From: CAVXHQ01 sp963761735
GTDB taxonomy: Bacteria > Pseudomonadota > Alphaproteobacteria > Rhodobacterales > Rhodobacteraceae
Reading direction: 5' to 3'
Assembly: GCA_963761735.1 (NCBI GenBank)
Contig: CAVXHQ010000003.1
Span: 1,054,001 to 1,118,000, forward strand
Length of the DNA stretch: 64,000 bases
A program made the translations under genes and the position numbers. Positions 45,577 through 55,313 of the stretch are shown here, piece by piece. The notes beneath the pieces were generated by a model. It was not told the origin of the DNA, made no database searches, and saw only the letters and a program-made list of their open reading frames with translations. The number at the start of each line of letters is the position of its first letter. The stretch's first letter is position 1.

Positions 45577-45780
45577 TATGGTTGCCTTTGCTCTGCCTCG
45601 GGGCCCCCGTTTGCCGGGGTGCCTCATTGAATTTGAAGGCACGCTAACACGGGGAATGCCTGCCGAAAACTCCCCAAATACGACTAAAGGTTGAGTTTTT
45701 TGCGGCTGTGACATCGCGGATCTAGTGCAAGTGCAGATGCGCCACACAACATGGATGAATGCGGCAGGATCGTGGCGGAC

Positions 45781-46473
45781 CTAAGGCAGCGACTCAAGCA
45801 AATGTGGCAGCGCGCCAAGGTCCGCAATCTCGCGAAAGCGGGGATGGCCGTCCGGAGCCGCCGCGTGCTCGAGGGCCCAGGGAGTGCCGTGCGGGACGTA
45901 AATGCCCCAGCCGCCAGCGGCGATGGCGGGCAGGACGTCGGATTTCATCGAATTGCCGACCATCAGGTGCCGGTCGGCGGGATGTTGGGCAAAGATGCGG
46001 GCATAGACGGGTTCGGATTTATCGGACACGATTTCGATGGTGTCGAACAGGTCGCCAAGGCCGGATCGCGCCAGTTTCTGCTCCTGATGCAGCAGATCGC
46101 CCTTGGTGATGAGGACGAGGCGATGCGTCCCTGCCAGCGCCTCGACGGTGTCTCGCGCATGGGGCAACAGCTCGACCGGATGGTCGAGCATTTCGTGACC
46201 CAGCGCCACGATATCGGCGATGACATTGCCCGGCACCCGGGCGTCCGTCACCTCGAGCGCGGTTTCGATCAGGGACAGCAAGTATCCTTTGATCCCAAAT
46301 CCGTAACGGAGAAGATTGCGCCTCTCGACGGCCAGCAGATGCGCTTCCAGATCGACATCGTCGCTATAGGCCGCCAGCATCCGCGCAAAGCGTGCGGTCG
46401 TCAGCTGAAAGAACCGCTCGTTGTGCCACAGGGTGTCGTCGGCATCGAAACCGATCGTCCAGTTTTCAGGCAT
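45781..46473 (-). CDS. HAD-family hydrolase
   Basis: 230 residues from the ATG at 46473 (a GTG at 46482 is possible). Motif I is IGFDADDTLWHN, motif II LITKGD, motif III lies around KSEPVY and motif IV is MVGNSMKSDVLPA. The acidic DADDTL form with a cap after motif I is like the YfnB/phosphoglycolate branch. Substrate unknown. It diverges from clpS. Confidence 0.85.
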   Translation of the reverse strand: MPENWTIGFDADDTLWHNERFFQLTTARFARMLAAYSDDVDLEAHLLAVERRNLLRYGFGIKGYLLSLIETALEVTDARVPGNVIADIVALGHEMLDHPVELLPHARDTVEALAGTHRLVLITKGDLLHQEQKLARSGLGDLFDTIEIVSDKSEPVYARIFAQHPADRHLMVGNSMKSDVLPAIAAGGWGIYVPHGTPWALEHAAAPDGHPRFREIADLGALPHLLESLP

Positions 46474-46571
46474 TTGAGGCACTCACATCGGGTTCATCGG
46501 TGGCATCGCTCTTTTCACCGGGCCAGCCTGTCTTATATAGTGATCCACATCCACCAGATTACAGGACGACG

Positions 46572-46922
46572 ATGACCCCCGGTTCATGGACGATGTCCCC
46601 CAAAAAGCCTGGCGACGAGGACGGTGATACCGATTTCGGCGTCAGAGTAGAGACGCGCCCGAAGACCAAGCGCCCACCGATGTACAAGGTGCTGATCCTG
46701 AACGACGATTTCACGCCGATGGAATTCGTTGTGCACGTCCTCGAGCGGTTCTTCGGTCTGACCCACGCGCAGGCGTTCGATATTATGTTGACCGTCCACA
46801 AAAAAGGCTTGGCGGTCGTCGGCGTCTTCAGCCATGAGATTGCCGAGACCAAAGTGGCGCAGGTGATGGATTTCGCGCAGCGCAACCAGCATCCGCTGCA
46901 ATGCACGATGGAAAAGGAGTAG
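46572..46922 (+). CDS. clpS: ATP-dependent Clp protease adapter ClpS
   Basis: 116 residues. The conserved core YKVLILNDDFTPMEFVVHVL with FGLTHAQAFDIMLTVHKKG and VFSHEIAETKVAQVMDFA is diagnostic. ClpS delivers N-degron substrates to ClpA; no clpA is visible nearby. The start at 46572 has AGGA at good spacing; an ATG at 46593 is possible. Confidence 0.96.
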   Translation: MTPGSWTMSPKKPGDEDGDTDFGVRVETRPKTKRPPMYKVLILNDDFTPMEFVVHVLERFFGLTHAQAFDIMLTVHKKGLAVVGVFSHEIAETKVAQVMDFAQRNQHPLQCTMEKE

Positions 46923-46943
46923 GGGCCACCGCGCCCTACACAC

Positions 46944-47984
46944 ATGGCTCAGGCAAGATTGACCACCGCATTGACCGACGGCGTGCTGACCCTGCCGGAG
47001 GGATCCGTCTGCGTGATGCGACCGGGTGCTGCCTATGATGTATCGGCCCTGTCGGAGGCGCCGCAGATCCAGCACACTTTCCGCCCCGAGCGCGACTGGT
47101 GGGAGGCTGCGGGGCATCCGGTAATCGCGCGGATGGACAAGGTTGCCACCGCAATCGTCGTCGTCCCCCGGTCCAAGGCGCTTGCCCGGGGCATGGTCGC
47201 CGAGGCGGCACGGCTGGCGCACTGCGTCGTCGTCGATGGCCAGCGGACCGAAGGCGTCGATGGATTGTGGCGCGAACTGCGCAAGAAGATCGGCGATATG
47301 CCGGTCATCGCCAAGGCGCATGGGCGAATGTTCTGGTTCGACGGCGGCGATGCGGTGGCCGACAGACTTGCCGACTGGCGGCTGCCGGGGCCGCAACAGG
47401 GACCGGAGGGATTCGTCACGCAGGCGGGCGTTTTCTCCGAAGGGGCGGTGGATCGCGGATCGCGGCTGTTGCTCGAGGCGCTGCCATCGAAATTGCCGGA
47501 TCGGATCGCCGATTTCGGGGCGGGCTGGGGATTTTTGGCCCACGGCATTCTTGCCGCGCACCCCGAGGTCGGCACCCTCGATCTGATCGAGGCGGAGTCG
47601 AGGGCCCTCGATTGCGCGCGGATCAACGTCACAGACCCGCGGGCGGCGTTTCACTGGGCCGACGTGACGCGCGTGGACGGCCTGTGGGATGCCATCGTCA
47701 CCAATCCGCCGTTTCATGTGGGCCACGCCGCCGATGCGCAGATCGGCGTGGCGTTTATCGCCGCCGCGGCGCGCACGCTGACGCCGCAGGGCAGGATGTG
47801 GCTGGTCGCGAACCGCCACCTGCCCTACGAGGCCGCGCTGAAAGAGGCATTCGCCGTGGTCGAAGAAGCGGGCGGTGACGCCGCGTTCAAGGTGTTTTGC
47901 GCGGCCCGGCCGCTCAGGGCCGACAAAACCACTGGCAAAACCACTGGCAAGCCCGCCCGGCAGCGCAGCCGCGTACGCGGCTGA
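46944..47984 (+). CDS. Class I SAM-dependent methyltransferase, RsmC-like
   Basis: 346 residues, close to E. coli RsmC in length and two-domain layout. The N-terminal domain is degenerate; the C-terminal one has the SAM site IADFGAGWGFLAHGIL, acidic LDLIEAES and the N6/N2-amino methyltransferase motif NPPFH. RsmC methylates G1207 in 16S rRNA. The tail repeats KTTG twice and is basic. It starts 21 bases after clpS. Confidence 0.85.
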   Translation: MAQARLTTALTDGVLTLPEGSVCVMRPGAAYDVSALSEAPQIQHTFRPERDWWEAAGHPVIARMDKVATAIVVVPRSKALARGMVAEAARLAHCVVVDGQRTEGVDGLWRELRKKIGDMPVIAKAHGRMFWFDGGDAVADRLADWRLPGPQQGPEGFVTQAGVFSEGAVDRGSRLLLEALPSKLPDRIADFGAGWGFLAHGILAAHPEVGTLDLIEAESRALDCARINVTDPRAAFHWADVTRVDGLWDAIVTNPPFHVGHAADAQIGVAFIAAAARTLTPQGRMWLVANRHLPYEAALKEAFAVVEEAGGDAAFKVFCAARPLRADKTTGKTTGKPARQRSRVRG

Positions 47985-48032
47985 TCGCGCGCCCCGCCCG
48001 CATCCCCGTCACAGACAGGAGCAACCCCGAAC

Positions 48033-48836
48033 ATGTCCATGTCCATCGCAGGCAAGACCGCCATCGTCACCGGCGCCGCCCACGGCGTCGGCCTCGCGAT
48101 TGCGCGGCATTTCGTGGACGAGGGCGCAAACGTGGTTTTCGCCGACCGCTCCGAAGACGCGCTCGACCGGGAAGTTGGCGATCTGGTGAAGGACGACGGA
48201 CAGGTCCGCACCTTTGCCGGCGATCTGCGTGAAAAACTGTGTATCACCAATCTGCTGTCGGCCACCGTCGATGCATTCGACGGGCTGGACATTCTGGTGA
48301 ACGCAGCGCGTCAGGTTCTGCCGACCGATCCCCTCGATCCGGAGGACGATACCGTCACACGCATGATCGACCAGAATACCATGACCGCCCTGCGGATGTC
48401 GCAGGCCGCGGCACGGCGGATGATAAAACTGCACAAGGATCGCGAGGACGGGCCGGTCGGCGCCATCGTCAGCCTGTCGTCGATCATGGGCCAGCGCACG
48501 CACCGCGATCTGATGGGGCTGTCGATGTCCTCGGCGGCGACCGATCAGATGACCCGCAGCCTCGCCGTGGCCCTTGCGCCGCACCGTATCAGGGTCAACG
48601 GCGTCGCCTTTGGCAGCGTCATGAGCGCGAGCCTGAAGGCCGCCCTGAAGGACGATGAGGACGGACGCGCCGCGATATTGAAGGCAACGCCGCTGGGCCG
48701 GATCGCCAGCCCCGGAGAGGTTGCCCATGCGGTGCAATATCTTGCGTCGGATGCGGCCGGGTTCGTCACCGGCCAGATCCTGACGGTGGACGGCGGACGC
48801 ACCCTTATCGACGCGGCGACGACGGCCTCTCACTGA
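48033..48836 (+). CDS. SDR-family protein lacking the catalytic Tyr and Lys
   Basis: 267 residues with the classical SDR fold. The nucleotide site TGAAHGVGLAIA and the NAG-like LVNAAR are present, as are SLSS and the end FVTGQILTVDGG. Where active SDRs have Tyr-x-x-x-Lys (YSASKAA), this protein reads LSMSSAA, so both catalytic residues are replaced. It may bind a dinucleotide without reducing a substrate. It sits between the RsmC-like gene (48 bases) and a divergent lipoprotein gene. Confidence 0.88.
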   Translation: MSMSIAGKTAIVTGAAHGVGLAIARHFVDEGANVVFADRSEDALDREVGDLVKDDGQVRTFAGDLREKLCITNLLSATVDAFDGLDILVNAARQVLPTDPLDPEDDTVTRMIDQNTMTALRMSQAAARRMIKLHKDREDGPVGAIVSLSSIMGQRTHRDLMGLSMSSAATDQMTRSLAVALAPHRIRVNGVAFGSVMSASLKAALKDDEDGRAAILKATPLGRIASPGEVAHAVQYLASDAAGFVTGQILTVDGGRTLIDAATTASH

Positions 48837-48931
48837 CGCGGCCCCCATCCGGCCCGGCGCGCGGCTGGCAGGTCCGTTATACGCAGATGCGCCGCCTGGC
48901 CGGGATGACGCGCCCTGAAACGCATCGTGGA

Positions 48932-49345
48932 TCAGGCCGGAACGTCTGGAAACTGCGCGGTGCATTGCGCGACAGCGGCGTTGTAGCGGGGGCGCAACTG
49001 CGCATCGCGGGTCCGCAGGTCGGCCAGCTTGCGGCGCTCTTCGGCGATGTCGATGGCGACCGGCTCGGTCCGCTCGACGGTCTCGGTCTCTTCGCACCAC
49101 GTCCGGTAGACCGTGCCGTCATCGCGTGTCCGCTCGCAGCGGGTACGGCGGGTCGCAACGTCCGTCACCTCGGCGATGGCATAGCCCCGGTTGATATTCC
49201 CCTCGGTCGTGCGGATCAGCCGGGCGATTGTGCTCAACTCGCCGCCGCCGGCGTTTTGGCGAATGCACAGATCGCGCTGCGTCGGCGCAACGCAGGCGGC
49301 AAGGACGGGCAGGGCGAGCACGGCAAGGGACAGCGAAAGGCGCAT
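48932..49345 (-). CDS. Small lipoprotein of unknown function
   Basis: 137 residues. The signal sequence ends with a lipobox (LPVLAAC, Cys about 18). The mature part has several Cys (CIRQN, RCERT, TWCEET, QCTAQF) and a charged helix (IAEERRKLADLRTRDAQL). No family recognised. It diverges from hemF and converges on the SDR gene. Confidence 0.7.
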   Translation of the reverse strand: MRLSLSLAVLALPVLAACVAPTQRDLCIRQNAGGGELSTIARLIRTTEGNINRGYAIAEVTDVATRRTRCERTRDDGTVYRTWCEETETVERTEPVAIDIAEERRKLADLRTRDAQLRPRYNAAVAQCTAQFPDVPA

Positions 49346-49519
49346 GGAGGTTTCCTCGGGGTTTGCGATGAGTCAAAGCCAATATCGACTGTGGCAGTAT
49401 TGACCGTGCTGGTATCGGCAGGTGATTTACGATCATGTAAGCCCCGGATGAGCGATGCTATGCAATAGCAGATACTTGCACGGCACAACGCCCGATGAAA
49501 CCGGGCCCGGAGGAATGCG

Positions 49520-50404
49520 ATGACGCAGAGCAACGACATGAACCCGCAAAAGGCGCAGGCTGCGGCCTGGTTCCGTACGCTGCGCGATGAAATCGTCACC
49601 GCGTTCGGCGATCTCGAGGCCGGGCACGACGCGGATGCCCCCGAGGGTGTCTTCGAGGTGACGGAAACCGTACGCGCGTCCGATGACGGCAGCGATGCGG
49701 GCGGCGGCACGATGAGCGTGATGCGCGGCGGGCGCGTTTTCGAAAAGGTCGGGGTGAATATCTCGACCGTGTTCGGCACGCTGGGCGAGCGTGCGCAAAA
49801 AGCGATGGCCGCGCGCGGCGTGCCCGGCATGGAAGACGATCCGCGATTCTGGGCCAGCGGCATCAGCCTCGTGGCGCACATGCAGAACCCGCACGCGCCC
49901 GCGGTACACATGAACACCCGGATGTTCTGGACGCCGGGGGCGTGGTGGTTCGGCGGTGGATCGGACCTGAACCCCTGCATCGAATACGCTGACGACACGA
50001 CGCATTTCCACGATACCCAAAAGACGCATCTGGCCCCGCATGGCGACGACCTCTATCCCGAACTCAAGGCATGGGCGGACGAGTATTTCTATATTCCGCA
50101 CCGCAGCCGGGCGCGCGGCGTCGGCGGCATTTTCATGGATGACCGCAACACTGGCGACTGGGACGCGGATTTCGCGCTGACCCAAGACATCGGCCGGGCG
50201 TTCCTGCCCGCCTATCTGCCGCTCGTCGAGCGGCGCAAGGATCTGGCCTGGGGCGCGTCGGAAAAGGATGCGCAGTTGATCCACCGCGGCCTCTATGCGG
50301 AATACAACCTGGTCTACGACCGGGGGACGAAATTCGGACTGGAGACCGGCCATGACGCGAATGCGGTGCTGATGAGCCTGCCGCCGCTGGCAAAGTGGGT
50401 ATAG
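49520..50404 (+). CDS. hemF: Oxygen-dependent coproporphyrinogen III oxidase
   Basis: 294 residues, full length. Family sequences include GGGTMSVMRGGRVFEKVGVN, AVHMNTRMFWTPGAWWFGGG, CIEYADDTTHFH and RGVGGIFMDD, ending KFGLETGHDANAVLMSLPPL. The enzyme makes protoporphyrinogen IX from coproporphyrinogen III with oxygen. GGAGG precedes the ATG. hemE and hemC follow in the window. Confidence 0.97.
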   Translation: MTQSNDMNPQKAQAAAWFRTLRDEIVTAFGDLEAGHDADAPEGVFEVTETVRASDDGSDAGGGTMSVMRGGRVFEKVGVNISTVFGTLGERAQKAMAARGVPGMEDDPRFWASGISLVAHMQNPHAPAVHMNTRMFWTPGAWWFGGGSDLNPCIEYADDTTHFHDTQKTHLAPHGDDLYPELKAWADEYFYIPHRSRARGVGGIFMDDRNTGDWDADFALTQDIGRAFLPAYLPLVERRKDLAWGASEKDAQLIHRGLYAEYNLVYDRGTKFGLETGHDANAVLMSLPPLAKWV

Positions 50405-50419
50405 CGCGGGTTGCAGGCG

Positions 50420-50441
50420 CTGGAGGGGCCAACCCCTCCAG
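50420..50441. terminator. Hairpin between convergent hemF and hemE
   Basis: CTGGAGGGG and CCCCTCCAG form a perfect nine-base stem around CCAA, between the facing ends of hemF and hemE. No T-run follows on the plus strand. Confidence 0.55.
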
Positions 50442-50522
50442 ACCACCCCGGAGTTATTGAGGCAAGAAAAAGGGGGCGGTTTTTGCCGGGTCGGTCCCCG
50501 GTGAGGATCCGGCCGGGCGGGA

Positions 50523-51569
50523 TCAGCGGCCCCGGACCGTGTCGATCATCCGCTGCACGTTGTCGGGATCGGCGTCGGGCGTGATGCCGTGGCCGAGGTT
50601 GAAGATATGCGGGCCGCCTTTCAGGGCGTCGACGATGCGGCGGGTTTCGGACACCAGTTCCTTGCCCCCCGTCACCATGTGCGACGAGGCGAGGTTGCCC
50701 TGCACGCACCCGGCGGGCTGGACGTGTTCGGCGGCCCATTCGGCCGTCACGGCGTCGTCGATGGCGATGCAATCGGCGCCGATGGCGGCGTGGGTGCCCT
50801 CGTAGCGCGTACCCGCGCCCCGCGGAAAGGCGATGACCGGCACGCCGGGGTGGCGGTCTTTGAGGGCAGCGGTGATGCGGGCCATCGGCGCGATGGAAAA
50901 GTCGTCGAAGTCCTGCCCCTGAAGCGATCCCGCCCAGCTGTCGAAGAGTTTGACAACCTCGGCGCCCGCCTCGATCTGCTTGCTCAGATAGGCGATCGTG
51001 CCGTCGGTCAGCAGGTCGATCAGCGAGGTGAACAGCGCGCGGTCTTCGGATTTCAGCGCATGCGCCGGGCCCTGATCGGGGGTGCCGCGCCCGGCGATCA
51101 TATAGGTGGCGACGGTCCACGGCGCGCCGGCGAACCCGATGAGCGTCGTTTCGTCGGGAAGTTCGCGGCGCAGGATCCGCAGGGTTTCATAGATCGGCGC
51201 GAGGCGGTCGTGGATCGCATCCGCCGGTTTCAGATGGTTGAAATCGCGCTGGCCGGTGATCGTGGACAGGCGCGGCCCCTCGCCGGTGACGAACCACAGG
51301 TCGGCGCCAAGGGCCTGCGGCAGCAACAGGATGTCGGCGAACATGATCGCCGCGTCGAAACCATAGCGGCGGATCGGCTGCAACGTCACCTCGGCGGCAA
51401 GATCGGAGTTGTAGCACAGCGACAGGAAATCGCCCGCCTGGGCCCGCGTCGCCTTGTATTCGGGCAAGTACCGTCCCGCCTGACGCATCATCCAGATCGG
51501 CGGCGTCGGCAGCGTTTCGCCCGCAAGGGCACGCAGGATCGTCTTTTGGGGGGTCGTGGCGGCGGTCAT
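50523..51569 (-). CDS. hemE: Uroporphyrinogen decarboxylase
   Basis: 348 residues from the ATG at 51569 (AGGAG upstream). The signature PPIWMMRQAGRYLPEYK is near the start, with FADILLLPQALGADLWF, GFAGAPWTVATYMIAGRG and a C-terminal FNLGHGITPDADPDNVQRMI. It converts uroporphyrinogen III to coproporphyrinogen III in heme synthesis. It diverges from hemC. Confidence 0.97.
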   Translation of the reverse strand: MTAATTPQKTILRALAGETLPTPPIWMMRQAGRYLPEYKATRAQAGDFLSLCYNSDLAAEVTLQPIRRYGFDAAIMFADILLLPQALGADLWFVTGEGPRLSTITGQRDFNHLKPADAIHDRLAPIYETLRILRRELPDETTLIGFAGAPWTVATYMIAGRGTPDQGPAHALKSEDRALFTSLIDLLTDGTIAYLSKQIEAGAEVVKLFDSWAGSLQGQDFDDFSIAPMARITAALKDRHPGVPVIAFPRGAGTRYEGTHAAIGADCIAIDDAVTAEWAAEHVQPAGCVQGNLASSHMVTGGKELVSETRRIVDALKGGPHIFNLGHGITPDADPDNVQRMIDTVRGR

Positions 51570-51701
51570 GGCGGCTCCTGTTGCTGGGGGCGATGTTCCA
51601 AGAGGGGGGCGCGATGTCAAGGGATGGTGGCCCCGCGGGGCGCCGGTGCTGCCGGTCCATTGTGGTTGTCAGTATTGGCGCACGTCACTAGAACGCCGGA
51701 T

Positions 51702-52652
51702 ATGACACATCCCCTCCCCTCCCCCGCCAAACCGCTGCGCATCGGCACCCGTGGATCGCCGCTGGCGCTCGCGCAGGCGCATGAAACGCGGGCCCGCCTG
51801 ATGGCCGCATTCGATCTGCCCGAGGACGCGTTCGAGATCGCCGTGATCAAGGTGACGGGCGATCTGGTGCAGGACCGCGCGCTCAAGGAAATCGGCGGCA
51901 AGGGATTGTTCACCCGCGAGATCGAGGAGGCGCTGCTGGGGCAGGGCACGCAGGGTACCATCGACATCGCCGTCCATTCGATGAAGGACATGCCGGTCGA
52001 GCAGCCGGACGGCCTTGTCCTGAACACCTACCTGCCGCGCGAGGATGTGCGCGATGCCTTCGTGTCCTTCGTCGGCACCGGCCTCGCCGATCTGGAACAG
52101 GGGGCGACGGTGGGGACGTCTTCGCTGCGCAGGCGGGCGCAATTGCTGCACAAACGGGGCGACCTGAACGTGGTCGAGTTTCGCGGCAACGTGCAGACCC
52201 GGATGCGCAAGCTGGGCGACGGTGTCGCGGCCGCCACGTTCCTTGCGATGGCGGGGATCAACCGGCTGAACATGGCGGACGTGCCGCGCACCGCCGTCCC
52301 GGTCGGTGACATGCTGCCCGCCATCGCGCAGGGCGCCATCGGAATCGAACGGCGGGTCGACGATGCCCGCGTGGCCGGAATGCTCGAGGCGATACACGAC
52401 GGCGCGACGGGGCAGCGGCTGGCGGCGGAGCGTGCCTTTCTGGCGGCGCTCGACGGGTCGTGCGAGACGCCGATCGGCGGGCTGGCGGAACTGGACGGCG
52501 GATCGCTGCGGTTGCGGGGCGAAATCTTGCGGCCCGATGGCAGCCGCGTGTTGACCGACGATCAGAGCGGGGACGTTGCGGACGGCGCCGAGATGGGGCG
52601 CGCGATGGCGGCAAAGCTTCTCGCCGAGGCGGGGCCGGGGTTCTTCGACTGA
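51702..52652 (+). CDS. hemC: Hydroxymethylbilane synthase
   Basis: 316 residues. It begins PLRIGTRGSPLALAQAHETR and has IDIAVHSMKDMPVEQPDGL, VGTSSLRRRAQLLHKRGDL and the dipyrromethane-cofactor Cys in LDGSCETPIGGLA. The enzyme polymerises porphobilinogen. The gene converges on the oxidase gene, 25 bases apart. Confidence 0.97.
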   Translation: MTHPLPSPAKPLRIGTRGSPLALAQAHETRARLMAAFDLPEDAFEIAVIKVTGDLVQDRALKEIGGKGLFTREIEEALLGQGTQGTIDIAVHSMKDMPVEQPDGLVLNTYLPREDVRDAFVSFVGTGLADLEQGATVGTSSLRRRAQLLHKRGDLNVVEFRGNVQTRMRKLGDGVAAATFLAMAGINRLNMADVPRTAVPVGDMLPAIAQGAIGIERRVDDARVAGMLEAIHDGATGQRLAAERAFLAALDGSCETPIGGLAELDGGSLRLRGEILRPDGSRVLTDDQSGDVADGAEMGRAMAAKLLAEAGPGFFD

Positions 52653-52677
52653 ACCGGGTGGTGGGGTAAAACCGACC

Positions 52678-54099
52678 CTACGAGTCACTGGGTTGTGGAT
52701 AGACCTTGCCGGGGTTGAGGATGTTCTTCGGGTCGAGGGCGGCCTTGATGTTGCGCATCACGTCGAGGGCCACGGGATCCTTGCGCCGCCGCATTGAATT
52801 GAGCTTCGACTGACCGACGCCATGTTCGGCGGAAAAGCTGCCGCGCATTTCGGACACGAGGTCCTCGACCGCCTCGACCATCGCGTCGAACAGTGCCGCG
52901 TCGTCGCGGCCGGGATAGACCGTGTAGTGGATATTGCCGTCGCCGAGGTGGGCGACCGCGGTGTCCGTGCAGCCGGGATCCAGGGCGGTCATCGCCGCCA
53001 GCGCGCGGGTCAGGAACGGGGCCACCGACGCGGTCGGCAGGCAGATGTCGACGTTGACGTGCGGGTGACGCATGAAGATCAGCTCTCCGGCGTCGTCGCG
53101 GCGGGCCCAGATCTCGCGCCGCTGTGCCTCGTTCTGGGCGACGACCGCGTCGCGCAGGGTGCCGTCGTCGAGCATTGGCGCCAGTGCGTTTTCCAGCAGC
53201 GCCACGATGGGCACGGTGCCGTCCGGGCCGGCGCGCGCGTCGCGCGGCGCGGTTGCCCCGAGTTCGACCATGATGTTGACGTCGTGGGGTTCGGCGAACG
53301 GCTCTCGGCCGCCAAGGTCCGCGACATGGGCCGCGACATAGCTGCGCGACATGTATTCGAACGCCTCGACGGCGCCGCCGCTTTCGTCCTGCAACCGGTT
53401 CAGCAGGGACAGGGCGTCGGACAGGGCGGGCACGGCGAGCATGGCGGTGGCGTAGGCGGCGGGTTTCGGTTTCAGTTTCAGGACGGCGGCGGTGATGATC
53501 CCCAGCGTCCCTTCGGAACCGACGATCAGGTTGCGCAGGTTCAGCCCGGCGTTGTCCTTATGCAGCTCGCTCATCAGATCCATGACGCGGCCATCGGCCA
53601 GCACCACCTCGATTCCCAGACACAGATCGCGGGTGTTGCCATAGCGCAGCACGTTCGAGCCGCCCGCATTGGTGCCCAGCATACCGCCGATCATGCACTG
53701 GCCGCGCGCGCCGAACGTCATGGGAAATATCAGGTTCTTGGCGTCGGCGGCGGCGTGCAGCGCGTCGAGCACCACGCCCGCCTCGACGATGGCGATCCGC
53801 TCGCCCGTGCGAATCTCGCGGATGGCGCTCAGCCGGTCCACCGACAGCAGGAGCGCGCCATTGGCCTGCGCGCCGCCGACGAGGCCGGTAAACCCCGCGA
53901 CGGGGACGACCGGCACGCCCGCGGCATGGGCTGCGGCCATGATGGCCGACACCTGTGCCGTCGTCGCGGGGCGCGCCACGGCGAGCGGGGTGCTGGGATA
54001 ATTATGCGTCCAGTCCATTGCCCAGCGGGCGCAGTCGTCCCCGAGGGCAAGGTTTGCGGGCGCCACGATTGCAGAAATCCGGTCCAGAAAGGCGGTCAT
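52678..54099 (-). CDS. FAD-linked oxidase (GlcD / D-2-hydroxyacid dehydrogenase family)
   Basis: 473 residues from the ATG at 54099. The PCMH-type FAD-binding domain has VARPATTAQVSAIMAAAHAA, VPVVPVAGFTGLVGGA, GMLGTNAGGSNVLRYGNTRD and VGSEGTLGIITAAVLKLKP. The C-terminal cap includes HLGDGNIHYTVYPG and AEHGVGQSKL. Candidates are D-lactate, glycolate-type or D-2-hydroxyglutarate dehydrogenase; the substrate cannot be told. Confidence 0.9.
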   Translation of the reverse strand: MTAFLDRISAIVAPANLALGDDCARWAMDWTHNYPSTPLAVARPATTAQVSAIMAAAHAAGVPVVPVAGFTGLVGGAQANGALLLSVDRLSAIREIRTGERIAIVEAGVVLDALHAAADAKNLIFPMTFGARGQCMIGGMLGTNAGGSNVLRYGNTRDLCLGIEVVLADGRVMDLMSELHKDNAGLNLRNLIVGSEGTLGIITAAVLKLKPKPAAYATAMLAVPALSDALSLLNRLQDESGGAVEAFEYMSRSYVAAHVADLGGREPFAEPHDVNIMVELGATAPRDARAGPDGTVPIVALLENALAPMLDDGTLRDAVVAQNEAQRREIWARRDDAGELIFMRHPHVNVDICLPTASVAPFLTRALAAMTALDPGCTDTAVAHLGDGNIHYTVYPGRDDAALFDAMVEAVEDLVSEMRGSFSAEHGVGQSKLNSMRRRKDPVALDVMRNIKAALDPKNILNPGKVYPQPSDS

Positions 54100-54261
54100 A
54101 TCGGCGTTCCCCTGTTCGGCCGCATCGGTCTCCCACCGGCCTCGCTTTCGATGCCGACGATGCCGCATTTGGGGCCGGGACGAAAGCCGTTGCCGCGACG
54201 AACGGATGAAATCCGTGGCTGTCGCAGGCGTTGGCCGGTGTGATAACTGAAAGGGGCAGGG

Positions 54262-54338
54262 TGGTAGCGTGAGGCGGACTTGAACCGCCGACCCCAGCAT
54301 TATGAGTGCTGTGCTCTAACCAGCTGAGCTATCACGCC
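54262..54338 (-). tRNA. tRNA-Met (CAT)
   Basis: 77 bases on the minus strand, from GGCGTGA to an encoded CCA. Anticodon stem CAGCA/TGCTG with loop CTCATAA gives CAT. T-arm GGCGG-TTCAAGT-CCGCC is intact; the first acceptor pair is G-T. The layout resembles elongator Met rather than initiator. Confidence 0.93.
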
Positions 54339-54467
54339 ATCCTTACCGCGCCTGCGCATAGCCTCGGACGCGACCGCTGTCAAACCAAATCCGGCTGCCG
54401 GGGACACAGCGCCTGCGACGGCGCCTTTGCGCAGCCCCGCTATGATTGCCCCTGCCTGCCCCTGTCG

Positions 54468-55259
54468 CTAGGTGTTCAGTCCCGGCATTTGGTGGATCGG
54501 ATTGAGGATGAATCTATCCGGCTCTGCTGTCCAGATTTTGCAGATGTATTCGTAGGGCGTGAGGCCGTTGAGGGTCTTCAGCCTTCGGGCGAAGTTGTAG
54601 GCTGCCATGAAGTCGCCAAGATGCGTGCGCAGCTGACCGTGGTTTTCGGAGTGAAAGCGTTTCACCGTCGCATCCTTGATCGTGCGGTTCATCCGCTCGA
54701 CCTGGCCGTTGGTCCAAGGGTGGTTGGGCTTGGTGAGCCGGTGCTCGATCCCATTGGCCCCGCAGATCATGTCGAAGCGCATTGGCCGGGAATAGATGGT
54801 GTTCCGGTTCCGGGGCTGCTCTGCGAACTGGATGCCATTGTCCGTGAGAATGGTGTGGATTTGGTAAGGCACGGCCTCAAGCATGTGCTGTAAGAACTCC
54901 CAAGCGGTGCGCCGATCAGCCTTTTCAACGAGTTGGCTCACGGCGAATTTGCTGGTGCGGTCGATTCCCACGAAGAGGTAAAGCTTACCCTCAGCCGTCT
55001 GCACCTCGGCAATATCAATGTGAAAGAACCCTATTGGGTAGCGTTTGAACTTCTGGCGCCCAGGCTTGTCCCCCTCGACGTCCGGCAGGCGGGATATGCC
55101 GTGTCGCTGCAGGCACCGATGAAGCGACGACCGCGTCAGGTGCGGGATAGACGGCTGAAGGGCATAGAGACAGTCGTCCAGCGGCAGCAGCGTATGACGC
55201 CGGAATGCCACGATCGCCGCCTCTTCCGCCTTGGTCAGAACTGTTGAGCGCGGTTCCCT
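54468..55259 (-). pseudogene. IS481-family transposase, C-terminal part
   Basis: This portion starts inside the reading frame with EPRSTVLTKAEEAAIVAFRR and covers the DDE catalytic domain: FHIDIAEVQTAEGKLYLFVG, TILTDNGIQF, HPWTNGQVERMNRTIKDATV and ends HQMPGLNT. The catalytic residues seem present, but the helix-turn-helix start is severed and lies 2.7 kb away at 57942-58001. The TAG stop falls in the CTAG of the target duplication. Confidence 0.88.
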
Positions 55260-55313
55260 TGTCCAGCGACATTCGGATCTGGCCCTAGGGCGACATGAAG
55301 AACTGGCCCACCT

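Noticed and set aside
54262..54338. tRNA-Ile2 (CAT, lysidine-modified) instead of tRNA-Met
   Set aside because: The body resembles elongator tRNA-Met of this order; this is a judgement by eye and would need a covariance model to be final.
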